Assembly: GCF_000739735.1 (NCBI RefSeq)
Contig: NZ_BBJF01000006.1
Span: forward strand, 186,001 to 250,000
Source of the DNA: Paraburkholderia ginsengisoli NBRC 100965
GTDB taxonomy: Bacteria > Pseudomonadota > Gammaproteobacteria > Burkholderiales > Burkholderiaceae
DNA: 64,000 bases
Direction: 5' to 3'
Shown piece by piece: positions 40,305-49,747 of the stretch. Within the stretch, counting starts at the first letter, position 1. Every line of letters begins with the position of its first letter. The position numbers were made by a program, and so were the translations under genes. Under the pieces are notes generated by a model. That model did not search any database. It was not told the DNA's origin and saw only the letters and a program-made list of their open reading frames with translations.

Positions 40305-41174
40305 TTAGCGGCCCAGAAACTCGACAACCATCTGGTTGAACTTGTCCGCATGCTCCCATTGCGCCCAATGACCGCAACGGCTGAAGATATGCATGTCCGC
40401 ATTCTGCATTCCGGCGACGAGGCGCAGACCCACATCCATCGGCACGAAGCGGTCGTCGCGCCCCCAGATCGCCAGCGTTTGCGCGGACACTTCGCCGAGG
40501 CGCGGACCGAAGTCGTTGAACTGCTTCGGATTCGCCGCGAGACTCGCGACGAAATTCTCCAGGTGGTCGCGGCGCGCGAGAATGTTGTCGAGCCGCGCCT
40601 TCATCAGATCTTCGGTCAGCGCTTTCGTGTCGAACACGAAGACGTTCATCATGCGCTGCAGGTTCTCGATCGTGGGTTCCCTGTACACGCCTTGCAGCAG
40701 CTTGATGCCTTCGGTCGGCATCGGCACGAACTGGCTCGGGCCGCCGGTGCCGCCGCCCATCAATACGAGCTTGCCGACGCGCTTCGGCTCGGCCAGCGCG
40801 AACGCGACCGCGCTATGTCCGCCCATCGAGTTGCCGATGATATGCACGCGCTCGATCTTCAGCGCGTCGAGCAGGCTCTTCAGCGAACGCGCGTTGAGTT
40901 CGGAGCGCGAGCCCTTGCACACGATCGGATCGCTTTTGCCCCAACCAAGGCAGTCCATCAGGATGACCCGGTAGCCGGCCGCGACGAGCGGCTCGACGTT
41001 GCGATTGAAGTTCGCCCAGCCTGTCGCGCCCGGTCCGGAACCGTGCAGCATCACCACCGTTTCCGCGCCCTGTCCCACATCGTTGTAGTGGAGTTGCATG
41101 TCGCGCCCGTCTTCCGTGATACGAACGAACTGGCTGGTCGACGCTTCGGTGAATGCCGATGCTTGTGAGCTCAT
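40305..41174 (-). CDS. mhpC: 2-hydroxy-6-oxonona-2,4-dienedioate hydrolase
   Basis: A 289-residue meta-cleavage-product hydrolase. It cleaves the C-C bond of the ring-opened product made by MhpB into succinate and 2-hydroxypentadienoate. Triad: Ser116 in [11 protein letters not shown], Asp in WGRDDRFVP, His in [28 protein letters not shown] is the typical MhpC/BphD oxyanion region. It is the last gene of the mhp operon here, after mhpT; in E. coli mhpC lies directly after mhpB. Confidence 0.93.
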   Translation of the reverse strand: MSSQASAFTEASTSQFVRITEDGRDMQLHYNDVGQGAETVVMLHGSGPGATGWANFNRNVEPLVAAGYRVILMDCLGWGKSDPIVCKGSRSELNARSLKSLLDALKIERVHIIGNSMGGHSAVAFALAEPKRVGKLVLMGGGTGGPSQFVPMPTEGIKLLQGVYREPTIENLQRMMNVFVFDTKALTEDLMKARLDNILARRDHLENFVASLAANPKQFNDFGPRLGEVSAQTLAIWGRDDRFVPMDVGLRLVAGMQNADMHIFSRCGHWAQWEHADKFNQMVVEFLGR

Positions 41175-41255
41175 GTTGAATTCCTTTCTGTCACTAGTTG
41201 AGTGAGCGCGGACCGCCGTTGATGGCGAGCCCGCACGGGTGATCAGGCTGCGGCC

Positions 41256-42500
41256 CTATTGCGCGGACTGCGCGGCAGCCGCGGTATAACGAGGCGCCGA
41301 CTTGCCGACCACGAGCCAGGCCGCGACTGCCGCGACGGCGATCAACGGGATGCTCGCGGCCAACAGCACCGTCGCGCCCTGACCGATCGCGAGCAACTGG
41401 CCGGCGATCAACGGCCCGAGAATCGAGCCCATGCGTCCCACCGCGACGGCGGCGCCCACGCCGGTGCCGCGCACTTCTGTCGGATAAAGGCTGCTGGCAA
41501 GCGCATACAACACCGACTGCCCGCCGACAAGAAACAGCCCTGCCAGCAAACCGCCCCACGCCATCGACGTGCCGCCGCTCGCGCTCAGCAACGCCGCCAG
41601 CGCGACGACGATGCCCAGATACATGCCGCCGACCGTACGGCGACGCCCAATGCGATCCATCAGGCTCGCAATGACGATCGCGCCGATCCCGCCGCCGATG
41701 TTGAACATCATCTGCACGACACTCGACTGCACGCGCGTGAGCCCGCGGCTCAATACCAGCGAAGGCAGCCAGTTGATGAGGAAGTACAGCACGATCAGCG
41801 TGCCCAGATAGCTGATCCACAACGCGATGGTCGTGCCCGCGCGCCCCTCTTGCCACAACGCGCGCGCAATGCCGCCCGACGGCGCACGCGAAGCGCCCGA
41901 CGGCGAGCGCGCCGCGACGAACTGCGAGGACTCGCGCAGGAACAGCGCGAGCAGCGGCAGCACCAACAGAGGCCCAATCCCGCCGACGTAAAAGATATGC
42001 CGCCAGCCTTCATCGCCCGGACTGACGATGCCGATCACCGCCGCGAGCGCCGCACCGAACGGCATGCCGCAATACATCGCGCCCACCGCCGTGTTGCGCT
42101 GATGCGGCCGCGCGGCCTCGGAGCACAACGCGATCAGGTTCGGCATCGCGGCGCCGAGGCCGAGCCCCGTGAGAAAACGCGCCGCCAGCAGGCTGTTGAG
42201 GTCCCACACCTGAGTGGTCGCAATCGAGAAGATGCCGAACATCGCGACCGAGAACATCAGCACGCGCTTACGCCCCAGCTTGTCGGCGAGACGTCCGCCG
42301 ATCGCCGCGCCCGGCAAAAGCCCGAGCGCGCCGATGCTGAACGCCCAGCCCATCTGCGCGACCGCCAGATGAAATTCACGCGCCATGCGCGGCGCGGCGA
42401 CGCCGGTCGACTGCAAATCCAGCCCCTCCAGCAACGCGACGATGAGACATAGCCCGATGGTCAGGGCACCGCTTTCCGAGGGATTCGTTGATTGCCGCAT
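41256..42500 (-). CDS. mhpT: 3-(3-hydroxyphenyl)propionate transporter, MFS (AAHS family)
   Basis: A 414-residue MFS permease with 12 predicted spans, of the aromatic-acid:H+ symporter group. Features: LEGLDLQSTGVAAPRMAREF in span 1, GGRLADKLGRKRVL in loop 2-3, and GGIGAIVIASLMDRIGRRR in the second half. The start at 42500 has GGAG eight bases upstream. An open frame continues upstream to 43433 but it lies antiphase over mhpE and is not credible as protein. Position inside the mhp operon supports the substrate. Confidence 0.92.
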   Translation of the reverse strand: MRQSTNPSESGALTIGLCLIVALLEGLDLQSTGVAAPRMAREFHLAVAQMGWAFSIGALGLLPGAAIGGRLADKLGRKRVLMFSVAMFGIFSIATTQVWDLNSLLAARFLTGLGLGAAMPNLIALCSEAARPHQRNTAVGAMYCGMPFGAALAAVIGIVSPGDEGWRHIFYVGGIGPLLVLPLLALFLRESSQFVAARSPSGASRAPSGGIARALWQEGRAGTTIALWISYLGTLIVLYFLINWLPSLVLSRGLTRVQSSVVQMMFNIGGGIGAIVIASLMDRIGRRRTVGGMYLGIVVALAALLSASGGTSMAWGGLLAGLFLVGGQSVLYALASSLYPTEVRGTGVGAAVAVGRMGSILGPLIAGQLLAIGQGATVLLAASIPLIAVAAVAAWLVVGKSAPRYTAAAAQSAQ

Positions 42501-42604
42501 ACAAAAGTCTCCAATGTTGAAATCAGCATCGCTCTCCGGCGATATCGCTGGGGTATCGACCATGCACGGCTCGCACGCGCCGCGGCCGTGCAACGTCACG
42601 GTCA

Positions 42605-43633
42605 TCAGGCAACCGCTTCGTTCGCGGATTCGCGCGCGAGATCCAGCGCGACGTCGACGATCATGTCCTCCTGGCCGCCGACCATCCGGCGCCGCCCCAA
42701 CTCGACGAGGATGTCGACCGTCTTGAGCCCATACTTTTTCGCGGCCACTTCCGCATGGCGCAGGAAGCTCGAATACACGCCTGCATAGCCGAGCGCGAGC
42801 GTCTCGCGATCGACGCGCACCGGCCGGTCCTGCAACGGCCGCACGATGTCGTCGGCGGCGTCCATCAGCGTGTACAGATCGGTGCCGTGATTCCAGCCCG
42901 CGCGTTCCGCCGCGGCGATGAACACTTCGAGCGGTGCATTGCCCGCACCCGCGCCCATGCCGGCGAGACTCGCGTCGATGCGGTCGCAGCCCTCTTCCAC
43001 CGCGACCATCGAATTCGCGACGCCGAGCGACAGGTTGTGATGCGCGTGCATGCCAGTGTGCGTTTCGGGTTTCAGCACAGCTTTCAGAGCGCGAAAGCGT
43101 GCGCGCACGTCGTTCATCGTCAACGCGCCGCCCGAGTCGACCACGTAGATGCAGGTCGCGCCGTAGCTTTCCATCTTCTTCGCTTCGACCGCGAGGTTTT
43201 CCGGCGTGGTCATGTGGCTCATCATCAGGAAGCCGACCGTGTCCATGCCGAGTTCGCGCGCGTATTCGATGTGCTGCTTTGAAATATCCGCCTCGGTGCA
43301 ATGCGTGGCGACGCGCACGATGCGTGCACCCGCCTGGTGTGCCGCCTTCAGATCGTGAATCGTGCCGATGCCGGGCAGCAGCAGCGTGGCGATCTGCGCG
43401 TGCGTGAGCACGTCGGCCACCGCCTCGATCCATTCGAGATCGCTATGCGCGCCGAAGCCGTAGTTGAAGCTCGACCCTTGCAGCCCGTCGCCATGCGCGA
43501 CTTCGATGCTGTCGACTTTGGCCTTGTCCAGCGCGCGGGCAATGTCCTGCACGTTCTGAATCGAGTACTGATGGCGGATCGCGTGGCTGCCGTCGCGCAG
43601 CGTCACGTCGGAGATATACAGTTTCTTGTCCAT
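42605..43633 (-). CDS. mhpE: 4-hydroxy-2-oxovalerate aldolase
   Basis: A 342-residue class II aldolase (HMGL-like TIM barrel) that splits 4-hydroxy-2-oxovalerate into pyruvate and acetaldehyde. N-terminal [18 protein letters not shown] supplies the metal-binding Asp, and [17 protein letters not shown] the two His ligands; the C-terminal communication domain follows. It sits 12 bases from mhpF, its channelling partner, so acetaldehyde passes directly to the dehydrogenase. Confidence 0.97.
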   Translation of the reverse strand: MDKKLYISDVTLRDGSHAIRHQYSIQNVQDIARALDKAKVDSIEVAHGDGLQGSSFNYGFGAHSDLEWIEAVADVLTHAQIATLLLPGIGTIHDLKAAHQAGARIVRVATHCTEADISKQHIEYARELGMDTVGFLMMSHMTTPENLAVEAKKMESYGATCIYVVDSGGALTMNDVRARFRALKAVLKPETHTGMHAHHNLSLGVANSMVAVEEGCDRIDASLAGMGAGAGNAPLEVFIAAAERAGWNHGTDLYTLMDAADDIVRPLQDRPVRVDRETLALGYAGVYSSFLRHAEVAAKKYGLKTVDILVELGRRRMVGGQEDMIVDVALDLARESANEAVA

Positions 43634-43645
43634 GCGAAAGTCCCC

Positions 43646-44587
43646 TTATGCCTGCACGAGCGATTGCGCCATGCGCTCCGCCGTCGCGAGCGCGGCCGAA
43701 GTCATGATGTCGAGATTGCCCGCGTATGCAGGCAGGTAATGCGCGGCGCCTTCGACCTCGATGAACACCGAGGTTTTCAAGCCGCTGAATTTGCCGAGGC
43801 CCGGAATGTTCAGCGGCGCGCTTGCGCTGATCTCGTCGAACTGCACCTTCTGCTTGAGGCGGTAGCCCGGCACGTACGCGTGCACGGCGGCGGCCATCGC
43901 TTCGATCGACGCTTCCACCTTCGCGCGGTCCGCAGCCTCGGACAGCACGTAGACGGTGTCGCGCATCATCACCGGCGGCTCGGCCGGATTGAGCACGATG
44001 ATCGCCTTGCCTTTCGCCGCGCCGCCGACCACTTCGATCGCCTTCGAGGTCGTCTCGGTGAATTCGTCGATGTTCGCGCGCGTGCCCGGACCGGCCGACT
44101 TGCTGCTGATCGCCGCGACGATTTCCGCGTAGTGCACCTTCGCCACGCGCGACACGGCCGCGACCATCGGGATCGTCGCCTGGCCGCCGCACGTGACCAT
44201 GTTCACGTTGAGCGCGTCGAGCTGCGCGTCGAGGTTGACGACCGGCACGCAGTACGGGCCGATCGCCGCCGGCGTCAGGTCGATCAAACGGATGCCGGGC
44301 TTCAACGCGCGCAGGAACGCATCGTTCTTCACATGCGCGCCCGCCGACGTCGCGTCGAACACGAAGTCGATCTCATCGAACACCGGCAGACGCGTCAGCC
44401 CTTCGACGCCTTCGTGCGTGGTCGCCACGCCGAGGCGCGCGGCGCGCGCGAGGCCGTCGGAGGCGGCGTCGATACCGACCATCGCCGCCACTTCGAGATG
44501 CTTGCCATGACGCAGGATCTTGATCATCAGATCGGTGCCGATATTGCCCGAGCCGATGATCGCGGCCTTGAGTTTTTCGCTTGCCAT
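43646..44587 (-). CDS. mhpF: Acetaldehyde dehydrogenase (acylating)
   Basis: A 313-residue CoA-acylating dehydrogenase that turns the acetaldehyde from MhpE into acetyl-CoA. NAD-binding [14 protein letters not shown] at the N-terminus; nucleophile Cys in [28 protein letters not shown] further on. The ATG at 44587 has AGGACTGAA upstream; the frame could extend four codons to a TTG. Forms a complex with MhpE in the family. Confidence 0.97.
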   Translation of the reverse strand: MASEKLKAAIIGSGNIGTDLMIKILRHGKHLEVAAMVGIDAASDGLARAARLGVATTHEGVEGLTRLPVFDEIDFVFDATSAGAHVKNDAFLRALKPGIRLIDLTPAAIGPYCVPVVNLDAQLDALNVNMVTCGGQATIPMVAAVSRVAKVHYAEIVAAISSKSAGPGTRANIDEFTETTSKAIEVVGGAAKGKAIIVLNPAEPPVMMRDTVYVLSEAADRAKVEASIEAMAAAVHAYVPGYRLKQKVQFDEISASAPLNIPGLGKFSGLKTSVFIEVEGAAHYLPAYAGNLDIMTSAALATAERMAQSLVQA

Positions 44588-44611
44588 TTCAGTCCTCAAT
44601 CGAGTGCTTGC

Positions 44612-45421
44612 TTATGCGGAAAAAGTCGCGCGGACGCTGCCGAGCCCGCCGATCTGCGCGCTGAAAATGCCCGGTTGCGTGACCGCGACCATCGGGCCGA
44701 GCGCACCGGTCATCAACACATCGCCGGCGCGCAACGGTGTGCCGAGCTGGACCATGCGATCCGCGAGCCACACTGCCGCGTTCAACGGATTGCCGAGACA
44801 CGCGGAGCCGGTGCCGCGCGACAACACTTCGGCATCGTTCGACAGTGTCATCGCGCAGCCCGCCAGATCGACGTCGCGCAACGGCACCGGGCGGCTGCCG
44901 AGCACGAAGCGCGCGCTCGACGCGTTGTCCGCGACCGTATCGACGAAGCGGATATTCCAGCCCTCGATGCGGCTGTCGACCACTTCGATCGCCGCGACTG
45001 CATAGGCGGTCGCGCGGATCAGATCGGCGTACGTGTGGCGCTCGTGCAGGAGATCGTGCTCGAGCACCAGCGCGATCTCCGCCTCGACCTTCGGCTGGAT
45101 CAGTTCGCTGAGCGGGATCGGCTGGTTGTCGCCGTACGCCATCGATGCGAACAGCGCGCCGAAATCCGGTTGGTCGACGCCGAGCTGGCGCTGCACGGCC
45201 GGCGACGTGAGCCCGATCTTTCGGCCGACGATCCGCTCGCCCGCCGCGACGCGCGCGGCCACATTGAGTTGTTGCACCGCGTAGGCGAGTTGCGTGGCGT
45301 CGGCGGCATCGGCCAAAGCGGCGAAGCTCGCGTCGTCGCGCAAGGGCGCGATGGTCCGGCGCGTGCGTTCGGATTCGCGCAGCCGCAGGGCCAGTGCTTC
45401 GGCATTGCTGAGGTTGTTCAT
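44612..45421 (-). CDS. mhpD: 2-hydroxypenta-2,4-dienoate hydratase
   Basis: A 269-residue hydratase of the MhpD/2-oxopent-4-enoate family, adding water to 2-hydroxypentadienoate to give 4-hydroxy-2-oxovalerate. Metal-binding Glu residues lie in KVEAEIALVL and in AIEVVDSRIEGW; the segments GRKIGLTSPAVQ and MTGALGPMVAV are typical. In the E. coli operon mhpC separates mhpB and mhpD; here mhpD follows mhpB directly. Confidence 0.95.
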   Translation of the reverse strand: MNNLSNAEALALRLRESERTRRTIAPLRDDASFAALADAADATQLAYAVQQLNVAARVAAGERIVGRKIGLTSPAVQRQLGVDQPDFGALFASMAYGDNQPIPLSELIQPKVEAEIALVLEHDLLHERHTYADLIRATAYAVAAIEVVDSRIEGWNIRFVDTVADNASSARFVLGSRPVPLRDVDLAGCAMTLSNDAEVLSRGTGSACLGNPLNAAVWLADRMVQLGTPLRAGDVLMTGALGPMVAVTQPGIFSAQIGGLGSVRATFSA

Positions 45422-45439
45422 GTCGATTTCCTCGTTCGA

Positions 45440-46390
45440 TTAGACGTTGGTGCCGACGGGATGCGCGTGCATCGCGCCGAAGCCCGCGATCCACTCGGGG
45501 ATCGGCCGGTAGTAGTCGAGCGTCGCGCGATACGGGCCGCCCGCGTTCAGCGCACCGAACGCGGCGACCCACGTGCGGATCTCGTGCGCGGACTTGCCGG
45601 CGGCACGCGTGATCGCGCTGTCGGTCAAGCCGTCGAGCGCCTTCAGATCGCCGTCTTCGAGCAGCTTCAGAAACGCCCGGTCCCATTCGAGATTGAGCGG
45701 ATGCAGACGGCTGTCGCCCGCCGTGAACGCGCGCGCCGCCGCGACCGTACGCGCCTGGCGCGCCGCGCGCGATTCGGCCGACGGATTGCGCCCGGCGATC
45801 AACCGCTCCGCGACTTCTTCGTTAGCGCCCGCCAGTTCCGGCACCGGCGGCTCGTGCGAGATGCCGCCCGAACCGACCACCAGCACGCGCTTGTCCATCC
45901 GCGCGAGCGCGCGGCCCAGCGCGTCGCCGAGCAGGCGCGCACGGCGGCACGAAGCCATCGGCGGCGCCACCGAGTTGATGAACACGGGCACGACCGGATA
46001 ACGGTCGAGGCTGCCCGTCAACAACTCCAGCGCTTGCGCGCAACCGTGATCGACCTGCATCCGGTACGACACCGCCACGTCGACGTCGCTATCCAGCACG
46101 GCTTCCGCGAGTTCGAGCGCGATGTCGGCGGGCACGTCGAGCGGTCCGGCCAGACTCTTGAAGTCGCCGATCGCACTGGCCGCCGCGCCGATACAAAACG
46201 GCGGCATCAGGTCATAGAAGAAACCGTTGTAGTGATCCGGTGCGAACACGACGACCAGTTCGGGATCGAACTCGGTCACACGCGCACGCGCCGCCGCGTG
46301 AACCTGCGCGACTTCCGCGATCACTTCGGGCGCGGGATCGTAATAGCCCGTGAGCGGCGAGTGCGACAGGCATTCCAGTAACAGCGGCAT
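45440..46390 (-). CDS. mhpB: 2,3-dihydroxyphenylpropionate/2,3-dihydroxycinnamate 1,2-dioxygenase
   Basis: A 316-residue class III (LigB-type) extradiol dioxygenase with non-haem iron. It opens the ring of 2,3-dihydroxyphenylpropionate at the meta position. His53 in APDHYNGFFYD, His115 in QVDHGCAQ and His179 in GSGGISHEPP match the known essential His residues of the family. It begins one base after the mhpA stop region (2-base gap), so both are tightly linked. Confidence 0.97.
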   Translation of the reverse strand: MPLLLECLSHSPLTGYYDPAPEVIAEVAQVHAAARARVTEFDPELVVVFAPDHYNGFFYDLMPPFCIGAAASAIGDFKSLAGPLDVPADIALELAEAVLDSDVDVAVSYRMQVDHGCAQALELLTGSLDRYPVVPVFINSVAPPMASCRRARLLGDALGRALARMDKRVLVVGSGGISHEPPVPELAGANEEVAERLIAGRNPSAESRAARQARTVAAARAFTAGDSRLHPLNLEWDRAFLKLLEDGDLKALDGLTDSAITRAAGKSAHEIRTWVAAFGALNAGGPYRATLDYYRPIPEWIAGFGAMHAHPVGTNV

Positions 46391-46391
46391 A

Positions 46392-48242
46392 TCAGGCTCC
46401 AGTGGCGACGGCTGCGACGCTGTCGCGCGTCACAGCCGGTTCGTTGACGACAGCGGCGACGCTCTGCCGCCCGGCCGCTTTGAGGTTGAGCTTCGCGGCA
46501 AGCTCGACGATGTGCGACGACACCTGCTGCGGCGTGCACATGCCCGCGACGAATCGGTCGGGGCGCAGCAATACGACGGACTCCGGCACGCGCGAGAACC
46601 AGTCCTTCATGCGGCCATTCGCGTCGCCGATCGCGATCACGCCGGCGGGGACGTCGTCATGGAAACTGAGTTGCGTATCGGGCTTCGCGACCACGAAGCA
46701 GCCACCCAGCCGCTGCCAGATTTCGCGTGCTTCCGGCGTCAGACCGAAAGTCGGATCGGCGCCCCAGCCGAGAATCGCGAAGCGGTTGCCGAGCACGTCG
46801 TCCAGACGCACGACGTCGCCCGCCACCGTGCGCACGCGCGGCTGGATGAACATGCGACCCACCGGCGAATGGCAGTGCGGATCACGCCCGTACGCGAGAC
46901 GGCCGAGGCGCGACTCGCGCTTCTCGCTCATCAGCCCGAGCAGACGTCCCGGCGCCGAATGGCCCGAGCTTTCCAGCACGCGCGCGAGCCAGCCATGCTT
47001 GCGCTCGCTGCGTGCGAGCAGCACCACGCCCGTTTCGTAGCGCGGCATCGGCTTGAAACGCATTTCGACGAAGTAGCGCTTGACCGCGGGGAAGAGGTTG
47101 AACGTGCGCACGAAAGCGTCACGGAACCTGATACCGAAGCGGCTCGTCGGCGCGAAGATGTCGCCGGCCACTTCGGAGAGATGGATCATCGAGCGGGCAT
47201 GCGCGCGGCGCTCTGCGGTGTACGTGTCGAGCAGCGCGTCGCCGGCCAGACCCTTGACCACCATCGCGAGTTTCCAGCCGAGGTTGCTCGCGTCGCGAAT
47301 GCCGCTGTTGTAACCCTGCCCTTGCCACACCGGCATGATGTGCGCGGCGTCGCCGGCCAGCAGCACGCGGTCCACGCGGAAGCGGCTGGCAAGCCGCGCA
47401 TTGTGCGTATAGACGCGCTTGCGGATGTAGTCGACCTTCTCCGGATCGGCGACGACCTTGCGGATCAGCGCCGCCATGTTCTCCGGCTTCGACAACTCTT
47501 CTTCGGTCTCGCCCGGCATCACCATGAATTCGAAGCGGCGGATGCCGTGCGGCAACGCGGCCGACACATACGGCCGCTTCGGATCGCAATGCATGTAGAC
47601 ATGCGGCGAGCCGATCGGATCGTTGCGCACATCGACGACGATCCATTGATTCGGTTTGGTCCGTCCTTCGAACGGCACGTTGAGCACGCGTCGCACGAAG
47701 CTGTTGCCGCCGTCCGCGCCGACTAGATACGATGCGCGGATCGTGCGACGGCCGCCCTTCTCGTCTTCGGTTTCGATCGTGACGCCGGTCGGGTCCTGCG
47801 CGAATGCGCTGACGCTGTTGCCGAACAACGTCTGGACGTGCGGAAAGCGCCGCAGACCTTCGAACAGCACGCGATCCGCGAGCGGTTGAATGAAAGCGTT
47901 GCGGCGCGACCAGCCGAATTCGTCGGTACGCGGTTCGATCGATGCAAAGCAATGGCCTGTGTGCGTGACGAAACGCATCCAGTGATCGGGCGTGGTGTGG
48001 GGCAACAGCGCGTCGGCGAGGCCGACCGACTGGAACACGCGCAGCGCTTCGTCGTCGAGGCCGATGGCGCGGGGATAGTCGATAATCTGTTCGAGTTTTT
48101 CCAGCAGCACGACGCGCACGCCCTGCAAGCCGAGATAGTTGGCGATCATCAAACCAACCGGACCGGCGCCGACAATCGCCACGTCGGTTTGCAAAGTCTC
48201 GGTGTGACCTTGAGCGGCCACCGGATCAAGAGGTGGGGGCAT
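46392..48242 (-). CDS. mhpA: 3-(3-hydroxyphenyl)propionate/3-hydroxycinnamate hydroxylase
   Basis: A 616-residue flavin monooxygenase that adds the second hydroxyl group to give the 2,3-dihydroxy compound, using NADH and O2. Motifs: [18 protein letters not shown] near the N-terminus, [17 protein letters not shown] in the middle, and [20 protein letters not shown], the second FAD motif. A thioredoxin-like C-terminal domain follows. First gene of the operon, divergent from mhpR; at 616 residues it is longer than E. coli MhpA (about 554). Confidence 0.96.
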   Translation of the reverse strand: MPPPLDPVAAQGHTETLQTDVAIVGAGPVGLMIANYLGLQGVRVVLLEKLEQIIDYPRAIGLDDEALRVFQSVGLADALLPHTTPDHWMRFVTHTGHCFASIEPRTDEFGWSRRNAFIQPLADRVLFEGLRRFPHVQTLFGNSVSAFAQDPTGVTIETEDEKGGRRTIRASYLVGADGGNSFVRRVLNVPFEGRTKPNQWIVVDVRNDPIGSPHVYMHCDPKRPYVSAALPHGIRRFEFMVMPGETEEELSKPENMAALIRKVVADPEKVDYIRKRVYTHNARLASRFRVDRVLLAGDAAHIMPVWQGQGYNSGIRDASNLGWKLAMVVKGLAGDALLDTYTAERRAHARSMIHLSEVAGDIFAPTSRFGIRFRDAFVRTFNLFPAVKRYFVEMRFKPMPRYETGVVLLARSERKHGWLARVLESSGHSAPGRLLGLMSEKRESRLGRLAYGRDPHCHSPVGRMFIQPRVRTVAGDVVRLDDVLGNRFAILGWGADPTFGLTPEAREIWQRLGGCFVVAKPDTQLSFHDDVPAGVIAIGDANGRMKDWFSRVPESVVLLRPDRFVAGMCTPQQVSSHIVELAAKLNLKAAGRQSVAAVVNEPAVTRDSVAAVATGA

Positions 48243-48448
48243 GCTGTCTCCTTTCTCGCGCGCGGCGCAAACCGCTTTCGCTTCAGATAACGAACCGGGT
48301 CGAAATAGTCAGGGAGCGCGGCGAGCGGGAACCGCCCGGGGCCGCAGCGAGAAACTCGCGCACGGACAACTGCTTGCGTCTCCATGAATCGTTTGATTTG
48401 TTCGCAGTCTAGGACCGCCCACCTGCTCGCTCAACAAATTGTGCAAAT

Positions 48449-48465
48449 TGTGCATAGAATGCACA
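48449..48465. promoter_or_regulatory. Candidate MhpR operator in the mhpA-mhpR control region
   Basis: Perfect palindrome TGTGCAT-AGA-ATGCACA. The sequence AAATTGTGCA occurs at 48436-48445 and again at 48445-48454, so half-sites recur in tandem. IclR-type activators such as PcaU and PobR bind a palindrome plus a direct repeat. The site lies 25 bases before the mhpR start. Confidence 0.65.
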
Positions 48466-48489
48466 TGGTTGATTTAATTGGAATTTCAG

Positions 48490-49326
48490 GTGACCAAATA
48501 CACGAGTGTCAGAGGTCTTTCGCGCGGGCTGCAGGTGTTGCAAGCACTCAACTCGATGGACAGCGGCCGCGCCACGAGCCAGCAGATCAGCGAGCTGACG
48601 GGCCTGCATCGCACCACCGCACGGCGGCTGCTGGAGACGCTGATGGAAGAAGGCTTCGTGCGACGCAGCGCATCGGACGACAGTTTCCGGCTGACACTGA
48701 AGGTGCGTGCGCTAAGCGAAGGTTTTACGGACGACGAACGAATCGCGACGATCGCGCCGCCGATCATGGGGCGGCTGCTTCAGCGCGTCGCGTGGCCATC
48801 GGATCTGACGACGCCGGACGGCGACGCGATGATCATCCGCGAGACGACGCACCGGTTCAGCACGTTGTCGTTTCACCGTTCGATGGTCGGCCGCCGTCTG
48901 CCGATTCTGCTCACTGCGGCGGGGCGCGTGTACTTCGCGATGTGTGCGGACGGCGAGCGCGAGGACATTCTCGACCTGCTGCGCTCGGGCGCGGGCGGCG
49001 AAGAGCAGAAAGCGCTCGCGTCGAACGACGCGTTAATCCGCAGTCTCGTGCGGCGCGTGCGCACCGACGGATTCGGCTCCAATCATGGCGACTGGTCCGC
49101 GCAAAGCAAGATCGGCGCGGTAGCCGTCGCGATCAAGTCCGAGCAGCGCGTGCTGGCCAGTTTGAACGTCGTGTTTTTGTCGCGCGCGGTCACGCTCGCG
49201 GAAGCCAAACGGCGCTTCGTGCCTGAGCTTCAGACGGCGGCGCGGGAGATGATCGAGGGATTGGAGGCGCAAGCGTCCACGGGCGGCAAAGGGAAATCAC
49301 GCGGGGGGCGGGAGCGGAAGTCGTGA
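48490..49326 (+). CDS. mhpR: IclR-family activator of the mhp operon
   Basis: A regulator of 278 residues from the GTG at 48490 (GGAA upstream); a TTG at 48478 would add four residues, and a stop codon lies just before it. The N-terminus TKYTSVRGLSRGLQVLQALN and helix-turn-helix ATSQQISELTGLHRTTARRL, followed by EEGFVRRSASDDSFRLT, closely resemble E. coli MhpR. The effector domain follows, with SKIGAVAVAIKSEQ and VLASLNVVF. It is expected to activate mhpA onward with 3-hydroxyphenylpropionate as inducer. Confidence 0.93.
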   Translation: MTKYTSVRGLSRGLQVLQALNSMDSGRATSQQISELTGLHRTTARRLLETLMEEGFVRRSASDDSFRLTLKVRALSEGFTDDERIATIAPPIMGRLLQRVAWPSDLTTPDGDAMIIRETTHRFSTLSFHRSMVGRRLPILLTAAGRVYFAMCADGEREDILDLLRSGAGGEEQKALASNDALIRSLVRRVRTDGFGSNHGDWSAQSKIGAVAVAIKSEQRVLASLNVVFLSRAVTLAEAKRRFVPELQTAAREMIEGLEAQASTGGKGKSRGGRERKS

Positions 49327-49747
49327 GGCCTCTGCAAGCGTGCGCGGCGCGCGATCCAAGCGGGCGAAGCGATGCGAATCTGGTACGACCAGTGGCCGCG
49401 CTGTCTGTCCTCGCCGAGGTCCGCTAAGACAGCAACGCGTGCTCCACAACGAGGCCGACGCATCGATGCTTCGAGCAAGGCAACCAGAGAGGCGGACCGC
49501 GCCCGGCGAAGTTTGCGGCGCGTTTTGCGGGGGCTTCGCGCTGTTACGTGTGACTCGGGCGTTACGTAGCACGCGGCCGGAACACAATCGCGCGGGCCTC
49601 CGGCACTAGCCATTTTCTCCGCGTTAAGTTTTCGTTATTCAAGATTCACTCGTTTGATATTTTTTCATTTGCATTTTTCATGCAATAAATCATATTGGCG
49701 TACGACTTGCTTTGATGACCTCACCATAGTCGTTCAACGGGGACATC
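49327..49747. other. Intergenic region before the collagen-like lipoprotein gene
   Basis: About 420 bases without a supported gene. The last 120 bases (about 49620-49720) are AT-rich with runs of T and A, suitable for a promoter of the lipoprotein gene. No terminator with a T-run was seen after mhpR. Confidence 0.45.

Noticed and set aside
42501..43433. Upstream in-frame extension of mhpT
   Set aside because: It overlaps mhpE in another frame, is Arg/Gly-rich without homology, and the ATG at 42500 has a good ribosome site and the family's N-terminus.
43301..46381. A 1026-codon open frame on the plus strand opposite mhpE, mhpF, mhpD and mhpB
   Set aside because: It is antisense to four clearly recognisable enzymes, is extremely rich in Arg and His as expected for the complement of high-GC genes, and has no domain.
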